Below are positions 16,181-23,536 of a stretch of DNA of 59,545 bases, piece by piece. Source of the DNA: a virus. The stretch is from IMG/VR virus record IMGVR_UViG_3300045612_000175, positions 1 through 59,545 of that record, one strand, 5' to 3'. The notes below the pieces were generated by a model, which was given only the letters and a program-made list of their open reading frames with translations, ran no database searches and was not told where the DNA came from. How positions within the stretch are numbered: position 1 is the first letter of the stretch; each line of letters opens with the position of its first letter. The translations under genes and the position numbers were made by a program.

Positions 16181-18365
16181 TGGTTTGCGCAAGAAGGTGT
16201 TCCTCGACAGGTACGCACTGAGGGCAGAAGACGGCACAGTGGTCGAGGCAACCCCCGAGCACATGTGGAGGCGCGTAGCCCGAGGCGTCGCGCAGGTCGA
16301 GGAGCCGAAGAATCGCGCCCACTGGGAGGATGTTTTCTATGGCGCGCTTGAGGACTTCAAGTTCGTACCGGGAGGACGCATCCTCTCGGGGGCAGGCACC
16401 GGCCATGATGTCACGTACTACAACTGCTTTGTGATCCCGAGTCCTGAGGATAGCCGCGAAGGCATCATCAAGAATCTCGGCATCATGGTGGATCTCATGG
16501 CACGGGGTGGTGGCGTGGGTGTGAACCTTAGTAGCCTCAGGCCTCGTGGCTCATACATCAAGACAGTGAACGGGCGCTCAAGCGGCCCGTGCTCGTGGGC
16601 GGAGCTGTACTCTGTCGCGACAGGCGACGTGATTCAGCAAGGTGGCACGAGGCGCGGTGCGCTCATGCTCATGCTCAATGACGACCACCCAGACATCGAA
16701 GAGTTCATTAGTGTCAAGCGAGACCTCAAGAGACTCAATCACGCGAACCTGAGTGTGTGCGTGTCTGACTCTTTCATGCAGGCAGTCAAGGCTGATGGGC
16801 CTTGGGACCTCAAGTGGGATGGCAAGGTCTTGCGCACAATCAAGGCCGCAGACCTCTGGGCCAAGATCTGTGAGAGCGCATGGGCCTCAGGCGAGCCGGG
16901 CCTTGTCTGGATGGAGCGCTACAACAAGCAGGCCCCGACGTATTACTACGAGAATATCATATGCGTAAATCCTTGTGGGGAGCAGGGGCTTCCTGAGTGG
17001 GGTGTCTGCAACCTTGGGGCACTGAACCTTGCTGCGTTTGTCAATGATGGGGTCTTCGACTTCGTGGGCCTCGGCGATGTCACGCGAAGGGCCGTGCGGT
17101 TCCTCGACAATGTGATTGATAGCACGGGCTATTGGTACGAGGAGAACAGGCAGGCACAGCAGGAGGCCACGAGGCGCATTGGCCTCGGCACGATGGGCCT
17201 TGCTGATGCACTGATTGCCCTCAAGATTCCGTATGGCAGCGATGAGTGTATCGACTTTATTGATCGAGCATATGGAACAATTGCAACGCATGCGTACAGT
17301 GCGAGCGCAGACCTTGCATATGAGCGCGGCTCATTTGGCAAGTATGAGCGTGAGGCGTATGCGCGTGGCTGGTTCATGACCAACGTGCTCGACAGGAGTG
17401 TGCGCGCGAAGATCCATGACCTCGGGATCAGAAACGCCGTGCTTCTGACGCAGGCTCCGACAGGTACCACGAGCCTCCTCGCAGGGGTGTCGTCGGGCAT
17501 TGAGCCGATCTATGACTTTGTGATGAAAAGGACCGACAGGATCGGCACGCACATCATCAAGCATCCTGCGCTTGAGGAGTGGGATGCGCAGGCAGGCGAA
17601 GGCCAAGAGTCACGTGGCATGCCTCCGTGGCTTGTGTCGGCCAATGATCTGGCACCCGAGGATCACGTGCGTGTGCAGGCGGCAATCCAGCGATGGACAG
17701 ACAGCAGTATCTCGAAGACATGCAACGCACCACGCTGGCACACGGTCAAGGACGTAGAGACTCTCTACATGATGGCCTATGATCTTGGGTGCAAGGGGAT
17801 TACGTACTTCCGTGACGGATGTCGTGAGGGTGTACTGAGCCACGTTGAGCCGGAGCCAGTGCCAGTGCCAGTGAAGGCCAAGGTGACGAGGCCTCAGGTT
17901 CTTGGCGGCAACACCGCGCGAGTGACCACGAAGCTTGGCACGATGTTCGGCACCATCGCAACATTGGATGATGGCTCGCCCTACGAGATGTTCTTGAATC
18001 TCGGGCGCTCAGGCTCTGAGACTTCCACATTCATGGAGGCACTTGGGCGGCTTGTGAGTCTTGTCTTGCAGGTCGATGAGCAAGGCCCTGAGGCGAGGTT
18101 GCGTGAAGTGCGGAACCAGCTCAGGGGGATTGGTGGCGTGCAGACAGGCGCATATGGGCTGAAGATTCGCTCAGTGCCTGATGCAGTGGCCGAGGTCATC
18201 GACCTGATTCAAGGCTGGGGAGTCGAGGCAGACGTGTTCATGCCTGAGCTTGCGGGGCCAAGGTCGAAGGTGGCCGCAGACCTGTGCCCTGAGTGTGGCT
18301 CGGCAAGCCTCATTAAGGAAGAGGGCTGCTCAAAGTGCTATAGTTGCGGCTACAGCGCTTGCTAG
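16170..18365 (+). CDS. nrdJ: Class II (adenosylcobalamin-dependent) ribonucleotide reductase
   Basis: The enzyme reduces ribonucleotides to deoxyribonucleotides using coenzyme B12, without oxygen or a small subunit. The ATG at 16170 follows GGAAAGGAAA; starts at 16152 and 16098 are in frame but lie deeper in the kinase gene. In 731 residues it shows VTYYNCFVIP (redox Cys near 85), NPCGEQ near 267 (thiyl Cys and Glu), GVCNLGALNLAAF (second redox Cys) and APTGTTSLLAGVSSGIEP near 430. The C-terminus has a zinc-finger-like CPECG-x(n)-CSKCYSC cluster, usual for B12-dependent forms. No NrdB or NrdD partner is present. Confidence 0.92.
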   Translation: MAFDGLRKKVFLDRYALRAEDGTVVEATPEHMWRRVARGVAQVEEPKNRAHWEDVFYGALEDFKFVPGGRILSGAGTGHDVTYYNCFVIPSPEDSREGIIKNLGIMVDLMARGGGVGVNLSSLRPRGSYIKTVNGRSSGPCSWAELYSVATGDVIQQGGTRRGALMLMLNDDHPDIEEFISVKRDLKRLNHANLSVCVSDSFMQAVKADGPWDLKWDGKVLRTIKAADLWAKICESAWASGEPGLVWMERYNKQAPTYYYENIICVNPCGEQGLPEWGVCNLGALNLAAFVNDGVFDFVGLGDVTRRAVRFLDNVIDSTGYWYEENRQAQQEATRRIGLGTMGLADALIALKIPYGSDECIDFIDRAYGTIATHAYSASADLAYERGSFGKYEREAYARGWFMTNVLDRSVRAKIHDLGIRNAVLLTQAPTGTTSLLAGVSSGIEPIYDFVMKRTDRIGTHIIKHPALEEWDAQAGEGQESRGMPPWLVSANDLAPEDHVRVQAAIQRWTDSSISKTCNAPRWHTVKDVETLYMMAYDLGCKGITYFRDGCREGVLSHVEPEPVPVPVKAKVTRPQVLGGNTARVTTKLGTMFGTIATLDDGSPYEMFLNLGRSGSETSTFMEALGRLVSLVLQVDEQGPEARLREVRNQLRGIGGVQTGAYGLKIRSVPDAVAEVIDLIQGWGVEADVFMPELAGPRSKVAADLCPECGSASLIKEEGCSKCYSCGYSAC

Positions 18366-18372
18366 GGAACTC

Positions 18373-18401
18373 GCGGGGGGCTTCGGCCTCCCGCTCTTTT
18401 T
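18373..18401 (+). terminator. Intrinsic terminator after nrdJ
   Basis: GCGGGGGG (18373-18380) pairs with CCTCCCGC (18387-18394), including one G-U pair, around a CTTCGG loop, and TCTTTTT follows. The next gene starts 13 bases later with its own GGGAGG. It may attenuate rather than fully stop readthrough into the terminase genes. Confidence 0.8.
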
Positions 18402-18413
18402 GGGAGGCATCTT

Positions 18414-18830
18414 ATGGCTAGGCCGCAAAGCTGTCCGGGCGGGCAGCATCAAATCACTTGGTTCACGCCGAGCCTTGGCATGTGCACGGGGCATCCGTGT
18501 GTATGGCGCTACGACGAGGGGCGCGAAGGCTGGGGGAACCTCAAGGGAGACTGGGGGGCGACGGCCGTCGAACTTGGCAAGGCGTTGCATCTCTTAATGA
18601 ATGAGCCGAAGCCTGTGGAGGCCGCCCCATTGCCACGGCCTTCATTGCCAATGCCTGATCCAGACAGTGGGCGAGAGCTGCTTGTGCAATGGCGTGCGAG
18701 CATGAAAGTCAGTCAAAGGCAGGCCAGCGTCTTGCTCAAGATAAGTCGTAGCTTCATCGCAGACATTGAGTGTGGTCGCAAAAAGCTTTCACCAAAGCTC
18801 TGGGAAAAAATTAGTAATGCCACACCTTAG
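18414..18830 (+). CDS. Protein with C-terminal XRE-type helix-turn-helix
   Basis: The 138-residue product has an N-terminal Cys/His-containing stretch (CPGGQHQITWFTPSLGMC), a Pro-rich linker near 64-80, and a C-terminal block with VSQRQASVLLKISRSFIADIECG followed by RKKLSPKLWEKI. The latter reads as a Cro/CI-type HTH (QRQAS...S-x-x-x-I-x-x-I-E-x-G). It may regulate the surrounding genes. GGGAGG stands six bases before the ATG. The N-terminal part is not recognised. Confidence 0.55.
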   Translation: MARPQSCPGGQHQITWFTPSLGMCTGHPCVWRYDEGREGWGNLKGDWGATAVELGKALHLLMNEPKPVEAAPLPRPSLPMPDPDSGRELLVQWRASMKVSQRQASVLLKISRSFIADIECGRKKLSPKLWEKISNATP

Positions 18831-19665
18831 TTTCAGCCAGCTCACCACACTCTGGGGTTGCCCGGAGAAGCACAGGCGCACGTATGTGCTTGGGGAGCGC
18901 GAGGCACCAAGCCCCGCAATCATCATGGGACAGGCCGCGCACTCAGGCATTGAAGGCGCACTGAGGGCAAGCCAAGGACGCATGCCATTTGGCAAGGCAG
19001 GCGTAGTGGCAGAGGTCGAGAGACGCTGGCATGAACTTGCCAAGGGCGTGGTCGATTGGAGCGACGGGCCAAAGAAGCTTGAGCCAGAGACGGGGCTGGC
19101 CTATGCCAAGGCCATGGCGCAGGCACTCTATGAGCATGCAGTCCCTGAGGTGAGGCGCGGCTCTACGCACTGTGAGTGGCGCTTTGATGAGGACATTGCT
19201 GGAGAGCCGGGCTGGACATTTACTGGGTCGATTGACCACATGCGAACGGTGTCGAAGCAGATCATCATTGATGACTGGAAGACAACAAGCAGCCGCTGGA
19301 GCCAAAGCCGAGCAGACGCCAGCCTCCAAGTCGATGCCTACTACTGGGCGGTGAGGCGTGCTTTTGGCAAATTGCCGTCCAAGTTTGTGTTTCATGTGGT
19401 GACTAGGCCGAAGCTCGTCAAGGGGCCGAGCGGCACGTTTGAGCTTGGTGAGTGCTCATATGATTCGTATGAGACAAGCCGAGAGCCGGGGGCAATTGAC
19501 CTGTTTGAGAAGCGCATAGGCCTAGGCGTGCAGTACATCAAGCGCATGCATGACGCAGAGGCCATGTCTGATCCGAGGACCGACTGGGAGTATCACAAGT
19601 ACTGCTCGTTTAAGAAGCATTGCACGCCGTGGGAGCTTGGCACGCTTGGGAACGTCATACTCTAA
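18817..19665 (+). CDS. PD-(D/E)XK nuclease of the RecB/Cas4-like family
   Basis: From ATG 18817 (overlapping the previous gene by 14 bases) the 282-residue product begins LSFSQLTTLWGCPEKHRRTYV, the S-x-S-x-L-x-x-x-x-x-C-P motif of RecB-family nucleases. A catalytic core IIIDDWKTTSSRW follows near 148-158, with GSIDHM upstream and QVDAYYWAV downstream. A C-terminal YCSFKKHC pair plus the N-terminal Cys could hold an iron-sulphur cluster as in Cas4/AddB-type nucleases. It likely acts as an exonuclease in replication or recombination. The next gene overlaps its stop as TAATG. Confidence 0.75.
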   Translation: MPHLSFSQLTTLWGCPEKHRRTYVLGEREAPSPAIIMGQAAHSGIEGALRASQGRMPFGKAGVVAEVERRWHELAKGVVDWSDGPKKLEPETGLAYAKAMAQALYEHAVPEVRRGSTHCEWRFDEDIAGEPGWTFTGSIDHMRTVSKQIIIDDWKTTSSRWSQSRADASLQVDAYYWAVRRAFGKLPSKFVFHVVTRPKLVKGPSGTFELGECSYDSYETSREPGAIDLFEKRIGLGVQYIKRMHDAEAMSDPRTDWEYHKYCSFKKHCTPWELGTLGNVIL

Positions 19666-20120
19666 TGCGCACGGCAAGGACTGGACCTGCGGATGACCTA
19701 GCAGACGGAATTGTCTACAGGTCCACGTGGGAAAGGAACATTGCTCGGTACTTGCGCTACATGGGTATTGAAGCCAAGTATGAGCCGAAGCGCTTCTATT
19801 TTCCGGGAAAGGCATGGAGCGAAAGCTACTTGCCTGACTGGCGGCTTATGATTGAGCCGCCACCGGGTTTCAGTGAAGTCTACATAGAACTCAAAGGGTG
19901 GCTCGACAAGAAGAGCATCAGGCGCTTGAAAAACATGCGGGCATACTATGGGAAGCGAGGCATCTTGTGTATACTTATTGATGAAGACTCTTATGCGAGG
20001 ATAGAAAATGACTATGCAGAGCGGATCAATGGCTGGGAGGGAAGCTCCATACGAAGGCAGCGGACTTCAGTCGAACAACTCGGCGAAGGCCCCGTTTCAA
20101 GTGAGGGCGAGGCTCAATGA
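19665..20120 (+). CDS. PD-(D/E)XK endonuclease, T7 endonuclease I-like resolvase
   Basis: Beginning on the TAATG overlap, the 151-residue product shows YRSTWERNIARYLRYMGIEA, then SYLPDWRL with Pro-Asp at 57-58 and VYIELKGWLD with Glu75 and Lys77. This is the PD-x(n)-E-x-K metal-binding set of Holliday-junction resolvases such as T7 endonuclease I. It would process branched DNA before packaging, which suits its place immediately before the terminase genes. The last 40 residues are poorly conserved in appearance and overlap the small terminase gene. Confidence 0.7.
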   Translation: MRTARTGPADDLADGIVYRSTWERNIARYLRYMGIEAKYEPKRFYFPGKAWSESYLPDWRLMIEPPPGFSEVYIELKGWLDKKSIRRLKNMRAYYGKRGILCILIDEDSYARIENDYAERINGWEGSSIRRQRTSVEQLGEGPVSSEGEAQ

Positions 20121-20634
20121 GGTCGATGCCCTAAGAGAGCGAGCAAAGGGCAAGAGCTACGAAAAGGTTGGCGAAGCACTGGGGCTAAGCAAAAATGGCG
20201 CGAGGAAAGCAATCTTACGTGGGCTGGAGATCCTCAAGACTGAGCGCGAGGACATTGTTGTCGAGTATGCAGGCGTACAGCTTGAGCGCATGAGGCTTGC
20301 ACTTGAGGCAATCATGCCGCGCGTGGAGGCAGGTGACCTCGACGCAATTGAGACCATGCTCAAGATAGAGACTCGGACTGCGAGGCTCTTGGCTCTTGAT
20401 GCACCGGCCAAGTACCCCGAGGATGCAGACGGAAGGCCGATCTTGCCGGGGGTCACAGTGAATATCGCACAGAGTCTCGACGGCCTAAGCGAGGCACAGC
20501 TTGAGGCACTAAGGCTTATTGGTGTTGGCGGAAGTGTAATTGAGCATGAAGGGTCTTACAGCAGCGCAGATTCGGGAAGAGGCGGAGAAGGCATTGGCAC
20601 GGAAGAATCTCCTGCACTTTACGACAAGGACTAA
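20008..20634 (+). CDS. Putative terminase small subunit
   Basis: The 208-residue protein overlaps the nuclease gene upstream by 113 bases and the terminase ATPase gene downstream by 89. Residues about 36-75 carry an HTH-like block (LRERAKGKSYEKVGEALGLS, then NGARKAILRGLEIL). A helical segment follows (QLERMRLALEAIMPRVEAGD, LDAIETMLKIETRTARLLAL), typical of small terminase or terminase-adjacent proteins. The role in DNA recognition for packaging is inferred mainly from position and the HTH. Confidence 0.6.
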   Translation: MTMQSGSMAGREAPYEGSGLQSNNSAKAPFQVRARLNEVDALRERAKGKSYEKVGEALGLSKNGARKAILRGLEILKTEREDIVVEYAGVQLERMRLALEAIMPRVEAGDLDAIETMLKIETRTARLLALDAPAKYPEDADGRPILPGVTVNIAQSLDGLSEAQLEALRLIGVGGSVIEHEGSYSSADSGRGGEGIGTEESPALYDKD

Positions 20635-21394
20635 GCCCGGCTACCAAGTAGGACGCATCCACTGGCTCATTGCACAGACACTGATGCTGGTGGAGGCCGG
20701 TGTGCTGGACCGTGTGGCAATTCAGATGCCACCACGGCATGGCAAAAGCGAGCTGGCCTCAGTGCGGTTTCCTGCTTGGTATTTGGGTCGGCACCCTGAT
20801 AAGCAGTTCGTTGCGGCGAGCCATACACAGGACCTTGCCGATGAGTTCTCGGGGAAAGCAAGAGATGTCGTCAAGAATGAAAGGTGGCCGTTTCAAAGTG
20901 TGAGGCTCGCCGGGAATGCGTGGGCAGTTCGGAGATGGAAAGTCGAGACTAGGCAGCAGCATCGGTGGGCTGACCTTGGTGGTGTGTATGTTCCTGTTGG
21001 CGTTGGTGGTGGCCTCACTGGCAAGGGTGCTGACATACTAAGTATCGACGACCCGGTCAAGGACTGGGTGCAGGCCGACAGCGAACTCATTCGCGAGAGC
21101 CACTGGTACTGGTATCAGTCTGTTGCAAGCACGCGGCTCATGCCGGGGGCGGCTTGCATCATGACACTTACACGGTGGCACCAAGATGACATTCTTGGGC
21201 GTGCACTCAAGGTTGCGTCTGAAATTGCAAATGCGGATCAGTGGTTTGAGATCAAGATGCCAGCCCTTAGTGAAACAAATTTTGTTCATGCAGATATAAA
21301 CGTGCCAGACAAGTTAGCAAATGAAGCAGGAATTGATGCAGGCCTTAAGGAGCCTGAGGTACTATTCAAGAAGCTATGGAGCCTATGCAAATGA
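20546..21394 (+). CDS. terL: Terminase large subunit, ATPase half
   Basis: The product (282 residues from ATG 20546; a TTG lies two codons upstream) is the packaging motor ATPase. Walker A is PPRHGKSE near 61-68, the adenine/R region is YLGRHPDKQFVAASHTQDLA, Walker B is ILSIDDPV near 165-172, and TLTRWHQDD near 208 is the coupling motif. It stops at 21392-21394, exactly where a usual large terminase would run into its nuclease domain. The nuclease domain is encoded by the next ORF in another frame. Codons are normal up to the stop, so this looks like a split gene and not decay. Confidence 0.85.
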   Translation: MKGLTAAQIREEAEKALARKNLLHFTTRTKPGYQVGRIHWLIAQTLMLVEAGVLDRVAIQMPPRHGKSELASVRFPAWYLGRHPDKQFVAASHTQDLADEFSGKARDVVKNERWPFQSVRLAGNAWAVRRWKVETRQQHRWADLGGVYVPVGVGGGLTGKGADILSIDDPVKDWVQADSELIRESHWYWYQSVASTRLMPGAACIMTLTRWHQDDILGRALKVASEIANADQWFEIKMPALSETNFVHADINVPDKLANEAGIDAGLKEPEVLFKKLWSLCK

Positions 21395-22212
21395 AGCTGT
21401 CAGTGGTGCTGCACGACAAGGGGCCTGCACTTGATCCGGTGAGATGGCCAGAAGAAGATATGGAGAGGCGCAAGGCCTCTAGCGTGGGGCGAGTGTGGCG
21501 CAGCCTTTATCAGCAGGATCCTACTGACATTGATGGCAACCTGTTCAAGGAAGTCTGGTGGCAAATCTATGAGACGCTGCCGAGCTTCGTGCGGGTGTGC
21601 CTTTATGTTGACAGTGCATACAAGGCTGGAGTGAGCAGCGACTATAGCGTGGGCGCACTATGGGGCAAGTGCTACAATGGCAATGCGTGGCTCATTGATG
21701 TGAGGCGCGCGAGGCTTGAGTTTCCTGAGCTGGTCGAGTTTGTCATCAGCATGCGAGAAAAGCATATGAAATATAAGCCACCAGTAATTGTTGAGGACAG
21801 GTCATCGGGTCAGGCCCTCGTGCCGATCTTGAGGAAGCGCGGGGTACTTGCCATGCCGTGGAAGCACAACATCAAGGGCCTTAGGTCAAGCGCATCGAAG
21901 ATTGCACGGATGGAGGCGATCACCCCGCTTGTGGAGGCCGGGCGTGCATGGATTCCGGCGCGAGCACCATGGCGAGACGACTGGCTGGCGGAGCATCGGG
22001 CCGTGCCGACCGGGGCGCATGACGACATGGTCGATACGACCGTCATGGCCCTCGATCACTTGCTCGGCACTGTGGCCCTTGAGGCCGGGCCGAGCCTCCC
22101 ATTTCGCGACAAAGATGTGCCTGTGCTTGCCCCTATGGCCGCCGTCAAGAGGAGGCGCGACAGCGAAGAGGACGAGGAGCTAGAACGATGGCGGCAGGCT
22201 GGGCTGCTCTAG
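21391..22212 (+). CDS. terL: Terminase large subunit, RNase H-like nuclease half
   Basis: The ATG at 21391 overlaps the stop of the ATPase half as ATGA; in-frame ATGs at 21376 and 21385 are alternatives. The 273-residue product starts with HDKGPALDPVRWPEEDMERR and SLYQQDP, which normally follow the ATPase domain within one protein. The nuclease follows: LYVDSAYKAG near 73-82 (first Asp), VIVEDRSSGQAL (second acidic) and GAHDDMVDTTVMALDHL near 208-224 (third). It would cut concatemers during headful or site-specific packaging. Confidence 0.85.
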   Translation: MKLSVVLHDKGPALDPVRWPEEDMERRKASSVGRVWRSLYQQDPTDIDGNLFKEVWWQIYETLPSFVRVCLYVDSAYKAGVSSDYSVGALWGKCYNGNAWLIDVRRARLEFPELVEFVISMREKHMKYKPPVIVEDRSSGQALVPILRKRGVLAMPWKHNIKGLRSSASKIARMEAITPLVEAGRAWIPARAPWRDDWLAEHRAVPTGAHDDMVDTTVMALDHLLGTVALEAGPSLPFRDKDVPVLAPMAAVKRRRDSEEDEELERWRQAGLL

Positions 22213-22728
22213 TGGCAGTGGGCCGGGGCCTTGTGGTGCTAGGGCTTGAGGCTCTAGTGACGGCAATGGCACTGGGCCTTGTGGTATGGGCGCTTGTGGC
22301 ATGGGGGCTTCTGGCATGGCTGGTATGGGAGGCATGGGAGGTTGCTCTGGCGCTGGCAAGCTAGGCAGGGGCGGGAGTGGCTCGCTCAGGAATGAGGCCG
22401 GGGATGCAAGGCTCGTGGCTGGCGGCATGAGGTCCTTCTTGAGCTTGATGGACTCGCGAGTGAGCTTCACGAGTTCGCCGACACTCAGGCCAGCGAGGAT
22501 GGCTTGGATCTCGCTGTCATTGGGCTTGTCGTAGCGGGTGAGCTTCTCAATGGTCTCGGCCTTTGTTGCGCGGGTGGCCCCAGCGGGCGGCCCTACGGCT
22601 GCGGTGACCACGCCTTTGTTGGCCACCATGAGGCTACTCAAGTCTGTTTTTAGCGCGTCGAGTTCCCCGGCGATTCCGAGCAATTTGCTCTTGCGCCCCA
22701 CTTTGTCCATGATGCTCTGGTAAATCAT
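22180..22728 (-). CDS. Unknown protein with a long proline-rich tail
   Basis: The start at 22728 (MIYQSIMDKVGRK...) has AAGGAC upstream, giving 182 residues; an upstream in-frame Met is unsupported. The first 110 residues are helical and charged, with TRATKAETIEKLTRYDKPND and AGLSVGELVKLTRESIKLKK. The last 70 are almost entirely Pro, Ala, Leu and Met (PPMPPIPAMPEAPMPQAP). Its 3' end overlaps the convergent terminase gene by 33 bases. It is the last gene of the portal operon, so a head-completion or virion role is possible, but the family is not recognised. Confidence 0.6.
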   Translation of the reverse strand: MIYQSIMDKVGRKSKLLGIAGELDALKTDLSSLMVANKGVVTAAVGPPAGATRATKAETIEKLTRYDKPNDSEIQAILAGLSVGELVKLTRESIKLKKDLMPPATSLASPASFLSEPLPPLPSLPAPEQPPMPPIPAMPEAPMPQAPIPQGPVPLPSLEPQALAPQGPGPLPLEQPSLPPSF

Positions 22729-23131
22729 TGTCTTGTCCTTGTTCTTTGATGTATGCCAATGCCGTGCTTCCACTAAGGAGCGCTGCGGTAAACGGGCCGT
22801 TGCGCCGCAGTGTGTCGAGGAGTGTACTTGAGAGCTGAAGGATCACTTCGTCTTCAGTAGGCTCGGAGCCTAGCCTGAGGCCGCCGATTGCGTCGTAGGC
22901 CGCGTGCCATGCCTCATGCCAGAGTGTGGCGCGCATGTGGTCTTCGGACTGCTCGGGATTGATGACCACATGGCCACCGATGCAGTCGGTCAGCCCCGCC
23001 ACGACAAGGCCTTGTGCAGGGGCGTCTGGATCGGAGCTGATCTTTTCCTTGAGCATGATGTCGCTGCATGAGACTCGCCATGTGATGGGGCCGCAGTCAA
23101 AGGCAAGCACGTCAGATACTTTCATTGTCAT
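22634..23131 (-). CDS. HExxH zinc metallopeptidase-like protein
   Basis: The 165-residue product carries WHEAWHAAYD with His72-Glu73-x-x-His76, preceded by GGHVVINPEQSEDHMRATL and followed by the acidic SEPTEDEVILQLSSTLL that could supply a third ligand. This resembles the short IrrE/SprT-like metallopeptidase domains found in phages. It sits between an unknown gene and the proline-tailed gene in the portal operon. A head-maturation role is conceivable, but a host-directed protease is equally possible. An alternative start lies two codons in. Confidence 0.6.
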   Translation of the reverse strand: MTMKVSDVLAFDCGPITWRVSCSDIMLKEKISSDPDAPAQGLVVAGLTDCIGGHVVINPEQSEDHMRATLWHEAWHAAYDAIGGLRLGSEPTEDEVILQLSSTLLDTLRRNGPFTAALLSGSTALAYIKEQGQDNDLPEHHGQSGAQEQIARNRRGTRRAKNRLE

Positions 23132-23135
23132 AGTA

Positions 23136-23531
23136 TTAGAGGGCCTTTATGGTGATGGGGTCTGCAAAAGCAGGCTCAAGGGCATCGGGGTTCACGAGCA
23201 AGTCAAGGTCGATGCCTTCAGCGGCTGCGAGCCTGTGGAGCCTACTTTGTGCTGGTGTGGGGGCGGGAGGCGGAGGCGGGGGCGGGGGCGTGTATGGCTC
23301 ATGCGGTGCGAAGACGGGCTTGAGGGCTTCATCGACGACCGCGATATTTTTGAAGCCATAGACATGTGCGAGGGCTTCGAGCCTGTCGGCCACCGCGCAT
23401 GCACGCTCTAGGCTCAGGCCCGGCTGTCCAAGTGTGGGGCATGTGTCGGGTCCTTCGGGCGAGGCAAACGAGACACGCCATAGGGCACGCTTGGCACGGG
23501 CCTCAAGCGCACTAAGAGTCTTCAGGTCCAT
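23136..23531 (-). CDS. Unknown protein with polyproline linker
   Basis: The 131-residue product has a helical N-terminal domain (SALEARAKRALWRVSFASPE, RACAVADRLEALAHVYGFKN), a linker of eight consecutive prolines near residue 80-87, and a short helical C-terminal part (QSRLHRLAAAEGIDLDLLV). It lies five bases after the portal gene in the leftward operon. No family is recognised. Confidence 0.6.
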   Translation of the reverse strand: MDLKTLSALEARAKRALWRVSFASPEGPDTCPTLGQPGLSLERACAVADRLEALAHVYGFKNIAVVDEALKPVFAPHEPYTPPPPPPPPAPTPAQSRLHRLAAAEGIDLDLLVNPDALEPAFADPITIKAL

Positions 23532-23536
23532 AGGCT

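Noticed and set aside
21340-21400. Programmed -1 frameshift joining the terminase halves
   Set aside because: No X-XXY-YYZ slippery heptamer or following pseudoknot was found in the overlap, and the ATGA start gives a simple explanation.
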